Positions 38,647 to 47,158 of a stretch of DNA of 64,000 nt are shown piece by piece; the first letter of the stretch is position 1, and the number at the start of each line of letters is the position of its first letter. Made by a program: the position numbers and the translations under genes. The notes beneath the pieces were generated by a model. It was given only the letters and a program-made list of their open reading frames with translations, had not been told where the DNA came from and did not search any database. The stretch comes from Rhodospirillales bacterium 24-66-33. GTDB lineage: Bacteria > Pseudomonadota > Alphaproteobacteria > Reyranellales > Reyranellaceae. The stretch covers positions 400,286 through 464,285 of the forward strand of contig NCHQ01000002.1 in NCBI GenBank assembly GCA_002281855.1, given 5' to 3'.

Positions 38647-40224
38647 TCAGATCGCGCGCCGACCGCGGAAGCGCAGCACCTTGCCGCGAAGGCTTGGATC
38701 GATGCGCGGCAAACCGGCAAGCACCTGGCTGCAGAACGGGTTGATGTTGGCCCCCACATAGTCGGTGAAGAGCGGCCAGAACTTGTTGTAGATGACGTTC
38801 ACGCCCACGAAGCGCCGCGGCGTCCGCCGCCCCGGGGGCCGCGTTTCAGCTTCCGTCGCAGCGGCCTGCTTGAACAGCTTGGCGATCGCCTTGAGCCGCT
38901 TGGTATCGAGCGGACCGGCCATACGCCCCGTCCGCACCGGCTCGTCCGCATGCTGGGTCGCCAGGCCGAACTCGAAGATGAACATCTGGGTTTTCGGCAG
39001 CAATTCCTCGAACTTGCCTCTGACCAAGCCCGGCAAATCCGTCGGGAGCCCTTCGCATTCGTTGGGCACCAGCACCGGCCCGGTAAAGCCCATCGCTCTC
39101 CAGGCCGTGAGGAACCGCTCGACGAAGGTCCGCCGCGCCGCCACGACCATGACCGCCGTCGAGCGCGGATAGGTCACCATCTGATCGGTCACGAAGGGCA
39201 GCGTATGGTCCAGGTCGTACGTCAGGTCCTCGTACAGATGCCATTCGAGGCTGGTCGCCGTATAGGGCGCCGTGGCCGGCTTCAGGGCCGCGTCGAGACC
39301 CGCCGTGAAACGCTCGTAAGACGTGTCGCGATCGAGCTTGATCTCCTCGATCTCGACGTCCGGCCACCCCCAATTGTCGGCCTGCGCCGGCACATAGGGT
39401 GTAGACACGTTCCAGATGTAGTCGTCCTGGTTGTTCATCCGGGTCTGCCGACCCTTGTTGTTGGCGGCGGCCACGCGGGTGTGATCGCAGTGATAGCCGA
39501 ACAGCTTGTCGATCAGCGTATCCACACGCCCGCGATAAAGAGCCAGACGCGCGGCCAGATTGGAATCGCAGTGCCAGCCCAGCAGCATCGATTCGTCGAA
39601 GCCGTGGATGGCGAACATGTCCTCGCGCAGAGCGGCCTGGAAATCGCCCAGAGCGTCGTATTTCATCGGCATGAAATTGTGGACGACCTGGTTCAGGTGA
39701 TAGCGCACCGACCAGTCCCGCAGCTTGGCGAGGTTGCCGGCGGGATCCCGGCGGTCGAAGGCGGCCTCCCACAGCATCTCCGGCAACTCGAAGCGCGGGA
39801 TCTGATAGAAGCCGTCCGGCACCGCGCCCAGGATGTCGCTGAGCGATTCCCCCTCCGTCCGCGGCACGAGCAGCATGTCCGTGTTCGTATAGAGGATCCA
39901 GCGGTTCCGGGGATTCGAGCGGCGCAGCGCGACGTTGCGCGACTGCGCCTCGAGCGCGACCAGATGAGTCTTGGACTTGAGATGCGCGTGCTGTTCGGGG
40001 CGAATCCTCAGGACGCGCAGGACCTTCTTGGCCTTTTCGGTCAGCGTGTCGTGGATCGCCTCGGGAAACGTCGGATGATCGTCCGGCGTATTGTAGTCGA
40101 CGAAGAGGATCTCGTCGTCCGGGTCCGACATCACCTCGGCCAGTGCGTTGAAGCTGATGGCCGCCCGCTTGTGCAGGTTGTAGCCGTGGGTGTCGTTACG
40201 ACCGTACAGAATGACGGAAAACAT
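38647..40224 (-). CDS. Putative glycosyltransferase (GT-A/GT2-like)
   Basis: 525-residue protein. The N-half looks like a GT-A fold: SVILYGRNDTHGYNLHKR start, DDEILFVDYNTPDDHP in the position of the nucleotide-binding strand, and WILYTNTDMLL supplying an acidic D-x-D-like motif. A GWHCDSNLAARL segment resembles the acceptor/D-x-x-x-H region of GT2. The C-half is not recognised. Acceptor and donor are unknown; the glycan cluster context supports a glycosyltransferase. Same strand as the TPR gene, 25 bp apart, possibly co-transcribed. Confidence 0.65.
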   Translation of the reverse strand: MFSVILYGRNDTHGYNLHKRAAISFNALAEVMSDPDDEILFVDYNTPDDHPTFPEAIHDTLTEKAKKVLRVLRIRPEQHAHLKSKTHLVALEAQSRNVALRRSNPRNRWILYTNTDMLLVPRTEGESLSDILGAVPDGFYQIPRFELPEMLWEAAFDRRDPAGNLAKLRDWSVRYHLNQVVHNFMPMKYDALGDFQAALREDMFAIHGFDESMLLGWHCDSNLAARLALYRGRVDTLIDKLFGYHCDHTRVAAANNKGRQTRMNNQDDYIWNVSTPYVPAQADNWGWPDVEIEEIKLDRDTSYERFTAGLDAALKPATAPYTATSLEWHLYEDLTYDLDHTLPFVTDQMVTYPRSTAVMVVAARRTFVERFLTAWRAMGFTGPVLVPNECEGLPTDLPGLVRGKFEELLPKTQMFIFEFGLATQHADEPVRTGRMAGPLDTKRLKAIAKLFKQAAATEAETRPPGRRTPRRFVGVNVIYNKFWPLFTDYVGANINPFCSQVLAGLPRIDPSLRGKVLRFRGRRAI

Positions 40225-40249
40225 GGTACCTCGCGTGAGGGGCGATCAC

Positions 40250-41380
40250 TCAGGAAGCGGAACGCGACAGCTCGTTTCGCGCGGCCGCATGTTCCACCAG
40301 GGCCGGCTGACCGAGGTCCAGGACCTGCTGCCAATAGGCACGAGCAGCATTTCGATCGCTGGCGTGGCTCGCCACGCCGAGCTGGAAAAGCGCTTCGGCG
40401 CGACGACCGGCCGTATCGGCCCGGGCCATCACCTCTTCCCCGGAGGCCGATCCGGATTGCAGGGCCAGCAGCGAGGCGACCCATTCGTCGTCAGCGGCGG
40501 ATTGCGCCGGGGTCGCGGGTCGTCCAAGCCGCAGCTGGGCCGTGCGCAGGTACAACGCCCAGTAGGCATCGCGCCTGTCGTTTCGGACCATCGTCTCGAG
40601 GTGCGGGAGCGCGCGTTCGTAGTCGGCAAGACGCAGGGCGACATAGGCGCTCGCCGCCGGACGTCCGTCCAGTAGCCCGAGTTGCGCCCGCCAGTCGGTG
40701 TTGGCCAGGTCGGCATGCCCGATGGCCATGTGCGCGATGCCCCGGGCATTCAGGGCATCCGAAGATTTCGGATTCGCGGCGAGGACCTTGTCGAGATCCT
40801 CGATGGCGGCAGCATACTTGCCCAGTGCAGAGAGGGCCTCCGCCTTCATCGCCAGGGCATCCATGGAGTTCGGATGGAGCTTCAGCGTCCTTTCGTAGTC
40901 CGCCAGCGCCAACTCGGGCGCCCGGTCGGCCAGATAGGCATTCCCCCGCGCGAGATTGGGAAGGGCATACTTCTTGAGGGACTTCAGGACCCTCGTGTAG
41001 GAGACGATCTCCGCTGTATGCGATCCGCGCTGGCGCAGCACGAAATGCCGGTCGGGCGCTCCTGCGCGGCCCTTTTGCCGGAGCTTGCGCGCCTCCTCGT
41101 ACCTGGCTCGGGCTGCGGCGCTGTCCCCGCTCCTGTCGAGGACCTCGCCTTCGGCTTCGACGGCGTCCGCAAAGGACGGTGCGAGCGCGGTCGCCTGACG
41201 CAGCAGATTGATCGCAGCCTGACTGTCGCCCATGCGAAACAGTGCCAGCGCGCGCAGGAAAAGATGCTCCGCTTCGCTTCCGTTGGCGCCGGGAGCCCAG
41301 TCGTCGGCCGGCCGCCGCCGTGTCCCCAGTGTTTCCCGCAGGCTACCCGACAGCCGCACCAACATCCCTGAATTACTCAC
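40250..41380 (-). CDS. TPR-repeat protein
   Basis: 376-residue protein with several tetratricopeptide repeats, for example AEHLFLRALALFRMGDSQAAINLLRQATALAP, ALPNLARGNAYLADRAPELALADYERTLKLHP and ALAMKAEALSALGKYAAAIEDLDKVLAANP, covering about residues 35-230; a C-terminal helical portion follows. No signal peptide. TPR proteins in glycan clusters often scaffold glycosyltransferases; that is inference. It lies directly upstream of the glycosyltransferase-like gene on the same strand, and a 359-bp region separates it from the next divergent gene. Confidence 0.78.
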   Translation of the reverse strand: MSNSGMLVRLSGSLRETLGTRRRPADDWAPGANGSEAEHLFLRALALFRMGDSQAAINLLRQATALAPSFADAVEAEGEVLDRSGDSAAARARYEEARKLRQKGRAGAPDRHFVLRQRGSHTAEIVSYTRVLKSLKKYALPNLARGNAYLADRAPELALADYERTLKLHPNSMDALAMKAEALSALGKYAAAIEDLDKVLAANPKSSDALNARGIAHMAIGHADLANTDWRAQLGLLDGRPAASAYVALRLADYERALPHLETMVRNDRRDAYWALYLRTAQLRLGRPATPAQSAADDEWVASLLALQSGSASGEEVMARADTAGRRAEALFQLGVASHASDRNAARAYWQQVLDLGQPALVEHAAARNELSRSAS

Positions 41381-41476
41381 TCAATTGCTCCTGCACGGTA
41401 AGGCGACCAGACACAGCCGAGATGGCCCAGAGCTTACCCCGCGCCGGGGCAACTCGCAGAAGTGTCGGAAAGCTCC

Positions 41477-41490
41477 GATTGCCGGCAATC
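41477..41490. promoter_or_regulatory. 14-bp perfect palindrome GATTGCCGGCAATC (operator candidate)
   Basis: A full palindrome, about 96 bp upstream of the TPR start codon and 250 bp upstream of the divergent glycosyltransferase. Length and position fit a helix-turn-helix regulator site; no regulator gene lies within the window's sugar cluster. Confidence 0.4.
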
Positions 41491-41580
41491 CGCCCGTAAA
41501 CCTGTCCGCTAACTGAGCGTCGGGGCGCCGTCAAGGCACCCTGGCCGCTCGCCTGTAGATTGATCGCATACTGCGGGAAT

Positions 41581-41607
41581 TTGACGGAATCCCGACGCAT
41601 CGATAAC
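41581..41607 (+). promoter_or_regulatory. Weak sigma-70-like promoter candidate for the glycosyltransferase/HddC-GmhB unit
   Basis: TTGACG (41581-41586), then 15 bp and GATAAC (41602-41607). The -35 is near consensus; the -10 and the spacing are poor. Predicted transcript would have about a 125-base leader. Confidence 0.25.
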
Positions 41608-41739
41608 AAGCGGCCAGATGACCGAACCCTTTGCAGCAAGCACCGCTGGCAACCCCGACCCGGCAATTTACCTTCACGATCAGTTACTCTCTGGTAACGA
41701 CATTGTGCGGACGCATACGCCACGAACGGGTCGCGCCGA

Positions 41740-42801
41740 ATGATCGCGCAACCCTATCTCAGCATCGTCGGCTGGGCCCGGAACGACGGTTACACACCAA
41801 ACTACGCGAAGCGGCTGGAGCACGCCCTGGGCTTTCTCGTCCGCCAGCTGGACACGCACAAGGTGCCGTCCGAACTGATCGTCGTCGAATGGAATCCGCC
41901 CCCGGGCCAGCCTCTGCTTGCAGAGGAAATGGGGGCGCTGGGCGGCGCAGGCCACGTGACCGTTCGCTTCATCGTCGTTCCGCCGAAGCATCACGAGGGT
42001 CCGCAAGGATGGCAGACGCGTGGCATGCATGTGAACAACGCCGCCAATGTGGGCATGAGGCGAGCTCGCGGCCGGTACGTCACGCCCAAGGCGTTGGACA
42101 CCTTCTATTCCGAGCGGCTCGTCGCGCGCCTGGCCCAGCTCAACCTCGATGATGGCTGCGTCTATCGGTGCGACCGGCTCGACGCACGAATGGAGGACGA
42201 GAGCTGGCTCGACCTTCCTGACGAAGAACTCCTGGCGAAACTCGCGCGCAACACCGTCCAGCGACACGAACGCTTGACGCATAGCATCGACTGGAAGATG
42301 CGCGACCTCCACACCAATGCCTGCGGCGACTTCCTCCTGATGACCGCCGAGAGATGGGGAGAGATCCGGGGCTACCAGAAGGACCCCAGCGTGCTCTGCC
42401 TCGATTCCGACTCCATCGCGCTCCACGCCGCGGCAGCGCATGGTGCATCGGAGATCCACTGGCTGGACGAGTGCATATACAAGGTCGTTCATGGCAACAC
42501 CCACGCGCAGCGCACGGCGACGGTCTGGAAGGATTGGCAGCTTCGCCTCGACCAGCATCTGCTGGGGCGGAAGCGGCGCGAACTGGCCATGTCGCTCCGC
42601 GTGTGGCTCGACTATCCCCGCCGGCGCGTCCGCGGCCTTGAAGAGATTCTGGCACCTTCGATCGAGCGAAACTTCGTTGCCAAGGCCGCGCGATACGCCC
42701 GAAATGACCTCTCCTTCGTGACGAACGACGCCGACTGGGGTCTGGCCAACGAAACCCTGTCCGAACGGACGGTGCTGCGCGCGGCCTGGGACAGCCCATG
42801 A
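41740..42801 (+). CDS. Glycosyltransferase-like protein (GT2-related), D-x-D motif altered
   Basis: 353-residue protein with a Rossmann-like N-terminus (LSIVGWARNDGYTPNY) and a GT2-like nucleotide strand LIVVEWNPPPGQP. The helix before the usual D-x-D has NNAANVGMRRARGRYVTPKALDTFYS; the N/D-x-D carboxylates are not where they are expected. The later acceptor region is conserved: HTNACGDFLLMTAERWGEIRGY, SDSIALHAAAAHG and IYKVVHGN. It overlaps HddC-GmhB by 4 bp, so the two are translationally coupled, which ties it to heptose metabolism. Confidence 0.6.
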   Translation: MIAQPYLSIVGWARNDGYTPNYAKRLEHALGFLVRQLDTHKVPSELIVVEWNPPPGQPLLAEEMGALGGAGHVTVRFIVVPPKHHEGPQGWQTRGMHVNNAANVGMRRARGRYVTPKALDTFYSERLVARLAQLNLDDGCVYRCDRLDARMEDESWLDLPDEELLAKLARNTVQRHERLTHSIDWKMRDLHTNACGDFLLMTAERWGEIRGYQKDPSVLCLDSDSIALHAAAAHGASEIHWLDECIYKVVHGNTHAQRTATVWKDWQLRLDQHLLGRKRRELAMSLRVWLDYPRRRVRGLEEILAPSIERNFVAKAARYARNDLSFVTNDADWGLANETLSERTVLRAAWDSP

Positions 42802-44015
42802 CCGTGCGGCAGGCCGTCTGCCTCGTCGGGGGTCGCGGGACACGATTGGGCTCCCTCACCCAGACCACGCCGAAGCCGCTTCTGCCTGTCGGCGGCCGCC
42901 CGTTTCTCGACTATCTGATTGGCGAGGCCAGTCGCTTCGGCCTCGAGCGACTGTCGTTGCTGGCCGGACACAATGCCGGCGAGGTCGTCCGGAACTATCA
43001 CGGAAAAGCCGTCGGCGGATTGTCGATCGAGGTGATCGTCGAGGCGGCACCGGCAGGCACGGCCGGCGCGCTCGCCAATGCGGCTCACGCCCTGGATCCC
43101 GTCTTCTTTCTCTTCAACGGCGATTCCTTCTTCGGCTTCAACTGGTTGTCGATGGTGCCGGCGCTCGACCGGGAGGACTGGACGATGCACCTCGCGCTCG
43201 CGCGCGGGGTGCAGGGCGGACGCTACGGGCGCGTCGAGACCAGGGGCGATCGGATATCGAGTTTCCTGCCCAAGGCCGAAAGCGACCTGCCCATCAACGC
43301 CGGCATCTATCTCGTCCGACGTCGAATCCTCGACAGAATCCACAGCGTCCCTTGCTCGCTCGAGAACGACATCCTTCCCCGGCTCGCCTCGGAAGGCGCC
43401 CTGCTCGGGTTCGCCGCCGAAGGCACCTTCATCGATATCGGTATTCCGGAAGACTTCGCGCGCGGACAGGAGGCCATGCCGGCCTTCACCCGCCGGCCGG
43501 CAGCATTCCTCGACCGCGACGGCGTGATCAATCACGACGACAATTACGTCCACCGGCCGGAGCAGATCCGCTGGATCGACGGCGCGAAGGACGCCATCCG
43601 CTGGCTGAACGATGCCGGATTCTATGTGTTCGTCATCACCAACCAGGCCGGCGTCGCGCACGGACACTATGGCGAAGAGCAGGTCCGCACGCTCCATGCC
43701 TGGATGCAGCGCGAGCTGCAGGGCGCCGGCGCTCACGTCGATCGCTTCGAATACTGCCCCTATCACCCGGAGGGCGCGGTCGAGCGCTATCGCCGGGTTT
43801 CGGACCTGCGCAAGCCGGGTCCCGGCATGATCCTCAAGGTCAGGGACGAGTGGCCCATCGACATGGACGACTCCTTCATGATCGGCGACCGTGACATCGA
43901 CATGCAGGCTGCGGCGGCCGCCGGCATCGCCGGTCACCAGTTTCCCGGCGGCAACCTCCTCGACTTCGTCAGGACGCGCGTATCGGCGACACGAAGAAAT
44001 CCCGCGTCGCGTTGA
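42798..44015 (+). CDS. Bifunctional HddC-like nucleotidyltransferase / GmhB-like heptose-bisphosphate phosphatase fusion
   Basis: 405-residue two-domain protein. Residues 1 to about 228 are a sugar-phosphate nucleotidyltransferase (LVGGRGTRLGSLT...PKPLLPVGGRP, signature of HddC-like guanylyltransferases). From about 233 it is a HAD-IIIA phosphatase: DRDG with Asp239 and Asp241, TNQAG, and RKPGPGM/MIGDRDIDMQAA. Canonical GmhB binds zinc with CxH plus CxC; here CPYHPEG is kept but the second pair reads SDL. Expected reactions: dephosphorylation of D-glycero-alpha-D-manno-heptose 1,7-bisphosphate at C7 and GDP transfer to C1. Start overlaps the glycosyltransferase by 4 bp; 3' end overlaps the aldo/keto reductase by 47 bp. 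Confidence 0.85.
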   Translation: MTVRQAVCLVGGRGTRLGSLTQTTPKPLLPVGGRPFLDYLIGEASRFGLERLSLLAGHNAGEVVRNYHGKAVGGLSIEVIVEAAPAGTAGALANAAHALDPVFFLFNGDSFFGFNWLSMVPALDREDWTMHLALARGVQGGRYGRVETRGDRISSFLPKAESDLPINAGIYLVRRRILDRIHSVPCSLENDILPRLASEGALLGFAAEGTFIDIGIPEDFARGQEAMPAFTRRPAAFLDRDGVINHDDNYVHRPEQIRWIDGAKDAIRWLNDAGFYVFVITNQAGVAHGHYGEEQVRTLHAWMQRELQGAGAHVDRFEYCPYHPEGAVERYRRVSDLRKPGPGMILKVRDEWPIDMDDSFMIGDRDIDMQAAAAAGIAGHQFPGGNLLDFVRTRVSATRRNPASR

Positions 44016-44943
44016 TCGCCAGCACCTTTTCGACGACGTCGGCCGGCAAAGCCCCCTGCTCGCTCGCCTGGGCATTCGTCTCGGCCTCGGCCGGGTGCAG
44101 AACGCCGGGGATGACGCTCGAAACGGTCCCGAACGATAGGCAGAAGCGCAGCGCACTGAGCACGGCTTCCCGTCCCGGCGTCGCCGAGGCCGCCGAGATC
44201 AGATCGCGCGCTCCGTCGATCCAGTTGTCGAGCTGGGCGCGCGACCATGCCGCCCGGTGGTCTCCGGCGGCAAAGACGGTGGACCGGTCGATGGTCCCCG
44301 TGAGGAAGCCGAAGCAAAGCGGTGTCCGGGCGATGAAGGCCGCGCCATGACGGCCGACCTCGTCGAGTAGCCCCTCGGTGACGACGCGAACGTCCATCAT
44401 GTTGAAGTTGGCCTGGACGATCGGCGCGCCCGCGCCCCGCAATGCCTCGACGGCACCGGCGGGGTTCTTTGCCGATACGCCCCAGGACCGGATTTTGCCC
44501 TCGGCAGCCAAGGAGGCGAGTACCTCCTTCGTCTCACCCGCGGCCAGAACGTCCGAGGGCGGATTGTGCAACTGCAGGACGTCGAGATAATCCGTGCCGA
44601 TTCGCTTCAGGCTGAGTTCCGTCGATCGCCGGATGGCCGCCGCCGAGAAATCCGGCGGCTTCGTCCAATCGTCGTAGCCGGCCTTCGTGGCGATGACCGC
44701 CTCGCCCCGCCTGCCCGCCACCGCCCGGCCGATCAGCACCTCACTGTGCCCCGAGCCGTAGGCGCTGGACGTGTCGAACAAGGTGATGCCGAGATCGAGC
44801 GCCCGATGCAGAGCCCTGAGCGACTGTGCGTCGTCGGTATCGCCGTAGGACGTGGCGCCCGCGGTTCTTCCGCCGATGCCCCAGGCACCAAAGCCGACCT
44901 CCGAGACGAGAATTCCAGTCTCGCCCAGCTTGCGATACTTCAT
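43969..44943 (-). CDS. Aldo/keto reductase
   Basis: 324-residue NAD(P)H-dependent reductase with a TIM-barrel fold. Visible: MKYRKLGETGILVSEVGFGAWGIGG, the catalytic DTSSAYGSGHSE (Asp and Tyr), IATKAGYDDW (catalytic Lys), and LQLHNPP (catalytic His). Start at 44943 gives the canonical N-terminus; a 43-codon upstream extension of that frame lies within the radical SAM gene. Downstream of the radical SAM enzyme by 16 bp, likely same operon. In a nucleotide-sugar cluster it could reduce a keto-sugar; that is inference. Convergent overlap of 47 bp with HddC-GmhB. Confidence 0.85.
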   Translation of the reverse strand: MKYRKLGETGILVSEVGFGAWGIGGRTAGATSYGDTDDAQSLRALHRALDLGITLFDTSSAYGSGHSEVLIGRAVAGRRGEAVIATKAGYDDWTKPPDFSAAAIRRSTELSLKRIGTDYLDVLQLHNPPSDVLAAGETKEVLASLAAEGKIRSWGVSAKNPAGAVEALRGAGAPIVQANFNMMDVRVVTEGLLDEVGRHGAAFIARTPLCFGFLTGTIDRSTVFAAGDHRAAWSRAQLDNWIDGARDLISAASATPGREAVLSALRFCLSFGTVSSVIPGVLHPAEAETNAQASEQGALPADVVEKVLAINATRDFFVSPIRAS

Positions 44944-44959
44944 CGGATCGGCCGCAGGG

Positions 44960-46990
44960 TCAGTAGTGACCGGCGAGTTCGGGCGTGATCTCGACGGCGC
45001 GCTGCGCATAGAGATAGGCGCCCTTCTTGTTGCCCCACCAGACGATCTCGCGACACCATTTCTGGAAGTCATCGTAAGGCCGGCTGGTACGGTCCACCTC
45101 GACGACGATCGGAACCTTGCGCAGCAGCGCGGGCTCGCCGCCGCGCACCTTGTTCCAGTAGTCCAGCAGGTCGTACTCGAGCTTCACCTTTACATCGCCC
45201 TTGGCGAACGGCTGGTGCACCAGCGCGTGGTTCAGCCTGACGGCCTCCTCGACGATTTCGAGCGGAAGCCCATCGCTGCGCGCGCGCACGGTCTCAGACA
45301 GGAGTTCGCCTGCTTCCTTGTAGAAGTCGTCGAATCTCCCCTCCGCCGTGAGCTTCACGAAGATGTACTCGTCGGCCGGCCAGAAGATGTTGAGATACTC
45401 CTTCGAGAACACATACTCGGAACCACCCTGCTGGATGGATCGGGCCTCGCTCTCGAAGAAGGCATTGATCCCCGCGATCGTCGGGAACCTCTTGGCGCCA
45501 GCCGCCATGAAGGCCTCGATCATGTCGCGGTAGGAAATGCCGGAGATGCCATGCGCCAGGATGAGCGGGATCTGGAACAGCTTGTCGAAGTGGAGCAGCG
45601 CCGTCATCCAGCAGAAGATGCGCGTACGCCGCCAGTCGTCGAGCGGCGTCGCCGCGGTGGCGATGACCAGGTCCTGCACTTCCGGCACATCATCGTCGAG
45701 CTCGATGCGCTCGCCGTGGATGTTGATGATCTTCGATTCCACCGTGACCATGCCGTACTTCGCCTGGTAGGCGGGATCGCCCATTTCGGCGTTCGGCAGG
45801 ATCGACAGGTTGTTGAACTGGATGCGATTGTGCTGCCCGTTCTCCATCAACTGGTCGACGCCGCGCACGAAGGACTCGTAGGTCTCGCCCGGCAGGCCCA
45901 GGATCAGGTCGGAGTAGGTTTCGACCTTGTCGCGCGTGAAGCGGCGCTGCAGCTCCATGTAGGTGCCGAGGGAGATGTTGTCGCGCTTGATCGCCTCTAG
46001 GGTTGGCATGTCGACGCTCTGCATCGACAAGGCCACGCCCTTGTTGAGGCCGGCGTCCGACAGGATTTTCTGGGTTTCGTAGGCCCGTTCCGTCGCGTTC
46101 TTGGTGTTCTGGACGGACAGCGCCACCGGATAGCCGGTCGTGTTCTTCACGTCGGCGACGTAATTTGCGATGTCGACGTCGCGCTTCTGGATGCCGAAGT
46201 TGGCATCGCAGCAGAAGATGTATTCGATCTTCTTCTGGGCGAACCAATCGACCTCGCGATAGAGCCGCTCCTCGCCGAATTTGGTGACCTTGCCGGCGGT
46301 GGCCGATCCCCAGTCGCAGAAGGTGCATCGGAAGGGACACCCCCGGTTGGTCTCCCACAGGCCGATCCAGCTCTCCGTCTGGTTTGCCGCCATGATCTCG
46401 TCGAAGGCGCCTTCGAGAAACGGCGACGGAATCTCGTCGAGGTCGCGCACGCGGTCGAGATTCTGGGTGCGCACGAAGCTGCCGTCGGGCTTGACCATGC
46501 TGACGCCCGGGACGCTCTCCCAGGTCGAGCGCTCGTGGAAGGTTTCCAGGAGCTTCAGGAACGTGCGCTCGCCTTCGTTGTGGACCGCCAGGTCGATCTG
46601 GCGGTTGGCCCGCATGAAGGATTCGGGTTGGTCGGGCACGTGCGGCCCACCGAAGAGGATCACGATGCCGGGCTTCAACGCCTTCAGGCGACGGGCAATC
46701 TCGAGCGAAATCCGGCCATTCCACACATAGGTGCTGAAACCGACGATGTCGGCATCCTTCAGGGCCTCGACGGCATCGGCGATGCGCACGCGCTTGTAGA
46801 GCGGCGGCAGAAACCGATAGAGCTCGGGCTGGGCCGCGAACTTCTTCACGTAAGTCTGCAGCAAGGCGACCGAATAGGGCAGATAGTTCTGGCCGGAGAA
46901 GGAATTATTGATCTGGACCAGACCGACGACGAGCGGCTTTGCCGGAGGCATGGCTTGCGCGTTGGCTTCGTCGGCGTGTGGCGTGGACAT
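44960..46990 (-). CDS. B12-binding-domain radical SAM protein
   Basis: 676-residue enzyme. An N-terminal Rossmann-like cobalamin-binding domain (about 20-180: VGLVQINNSFSGQNYLP, DIVGFSTYVWN, ILFGGPHVPDQ) is followed by a radical SAM core with the 4Fe-4S cluster motif CxxxCxxC (CPFRCTFCDWG, about residues 219-229). The C-terminal about 250 residues are unassigned. Cobalamin-dependent radical SAM enzymes methylate unactivated carbons or perform rearrangements. The B12-domain lacks the usual DxHxxG motif, as many radical SAM members do. Partner of the aldo/keto reductase; substrate unknown. Confidence 0.83.
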   Translation of the reverse strand: MSTPHADEANAQAMPPAKPLVVGLVQINNSFSGQNYLPYSVALLQTYVKKFAAQPELYRFLPPLYKRVRIADAVEALKDADIVGFSTYVWNGRISLEIARRLKALKPGIVILFGGPHVPDQPESFMRANRQIDLAVHNEGERTFLKLLETFHERSTWESVPGVSMVKPDGSFVRTQNLDRVRDLDEIPSPFLEGAFDEIMAANQTESWIGLWETNRGCPFRCTFCDWGSATAGKVTKFGEERLYREVDWFAQKKIEYIFCCDANFGIQKRDVDIANYVADVKNTTGYPVALSVQNTKNATERAYETQKILSDAGLNKGVALSMQSVDMPTLEAIKRDNISLGTYMELQRRFTRDKVETYSDLILGLPGETYESFVRGVDQLMENGQHNRIQFNNLSILPNAEMGDPAYQAKYGMVTVESKIINIHGERIELDDDVPEVQDLVIATAATPLDDWRRTRIFCWMTALLHFDKLFQIPLILAHGISGISYRDMIEAFMAAGAKRFPTIAGINAFFESEARSIQQGGSEYVFSKEYLNIFWPADEYIFVKLTAEGRFDDFYKEAGELLSETVRARSDGLPLEIVEEAVRLNHALVHQPFAKGDVKVKLEYDLLDYWNKVRGGEPALLRKVPIVVEVDRTSRPYDDFQKWCREIVWWGNKKGAYLYAQRAVEITPELAGHY

Positions 46991-47158
46991 TCACTGCGCC
47001 CCGTTGTCCTCGGTCCCTTGGCGAGATTCAGCCAAAGTAATGGATGATATGTCGGTGGAAGTCGCCCTGAGAGGTAGAGCGGCCCACTTCGCATTGCAAT
47101 AGGATTGACTGGCATAATCCCATGGTTCAGCAGGGATTTTTCGGGTCTCGGGGGTAAA

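Larger units (their letters stand above)
41381..41739. other. 359-bp divergent intergenic region with regulatory-looking sequence
   Basis: No gene was found here. It is AT-richer than its surroundings and separates two divergent units (TPR/glycosyltransferase on minus; glycosyltransferase/HddC-GmhB on plus). It contains a 14-bp perfect palindrome (41477-41490), a short GTTAC/GTAAC inverted repeat near 41683-41698, and a possible sigma-70-like site at 41581-41607. Confidence 0.6.

Noticed and set aside
38950..40977. 675-codon plus-strand frame over the glycosyltransferase and TPR genes
   Set aside because: It spans two real minus-strand genes and has Arg-rich low-complexity translation.
47091..47118. 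TTGCAA/CATAAT promoter upstream of SDR copy 1
   Set aside because: Spacer is only 13 bp; too short for a normal sigma-70 promoter.
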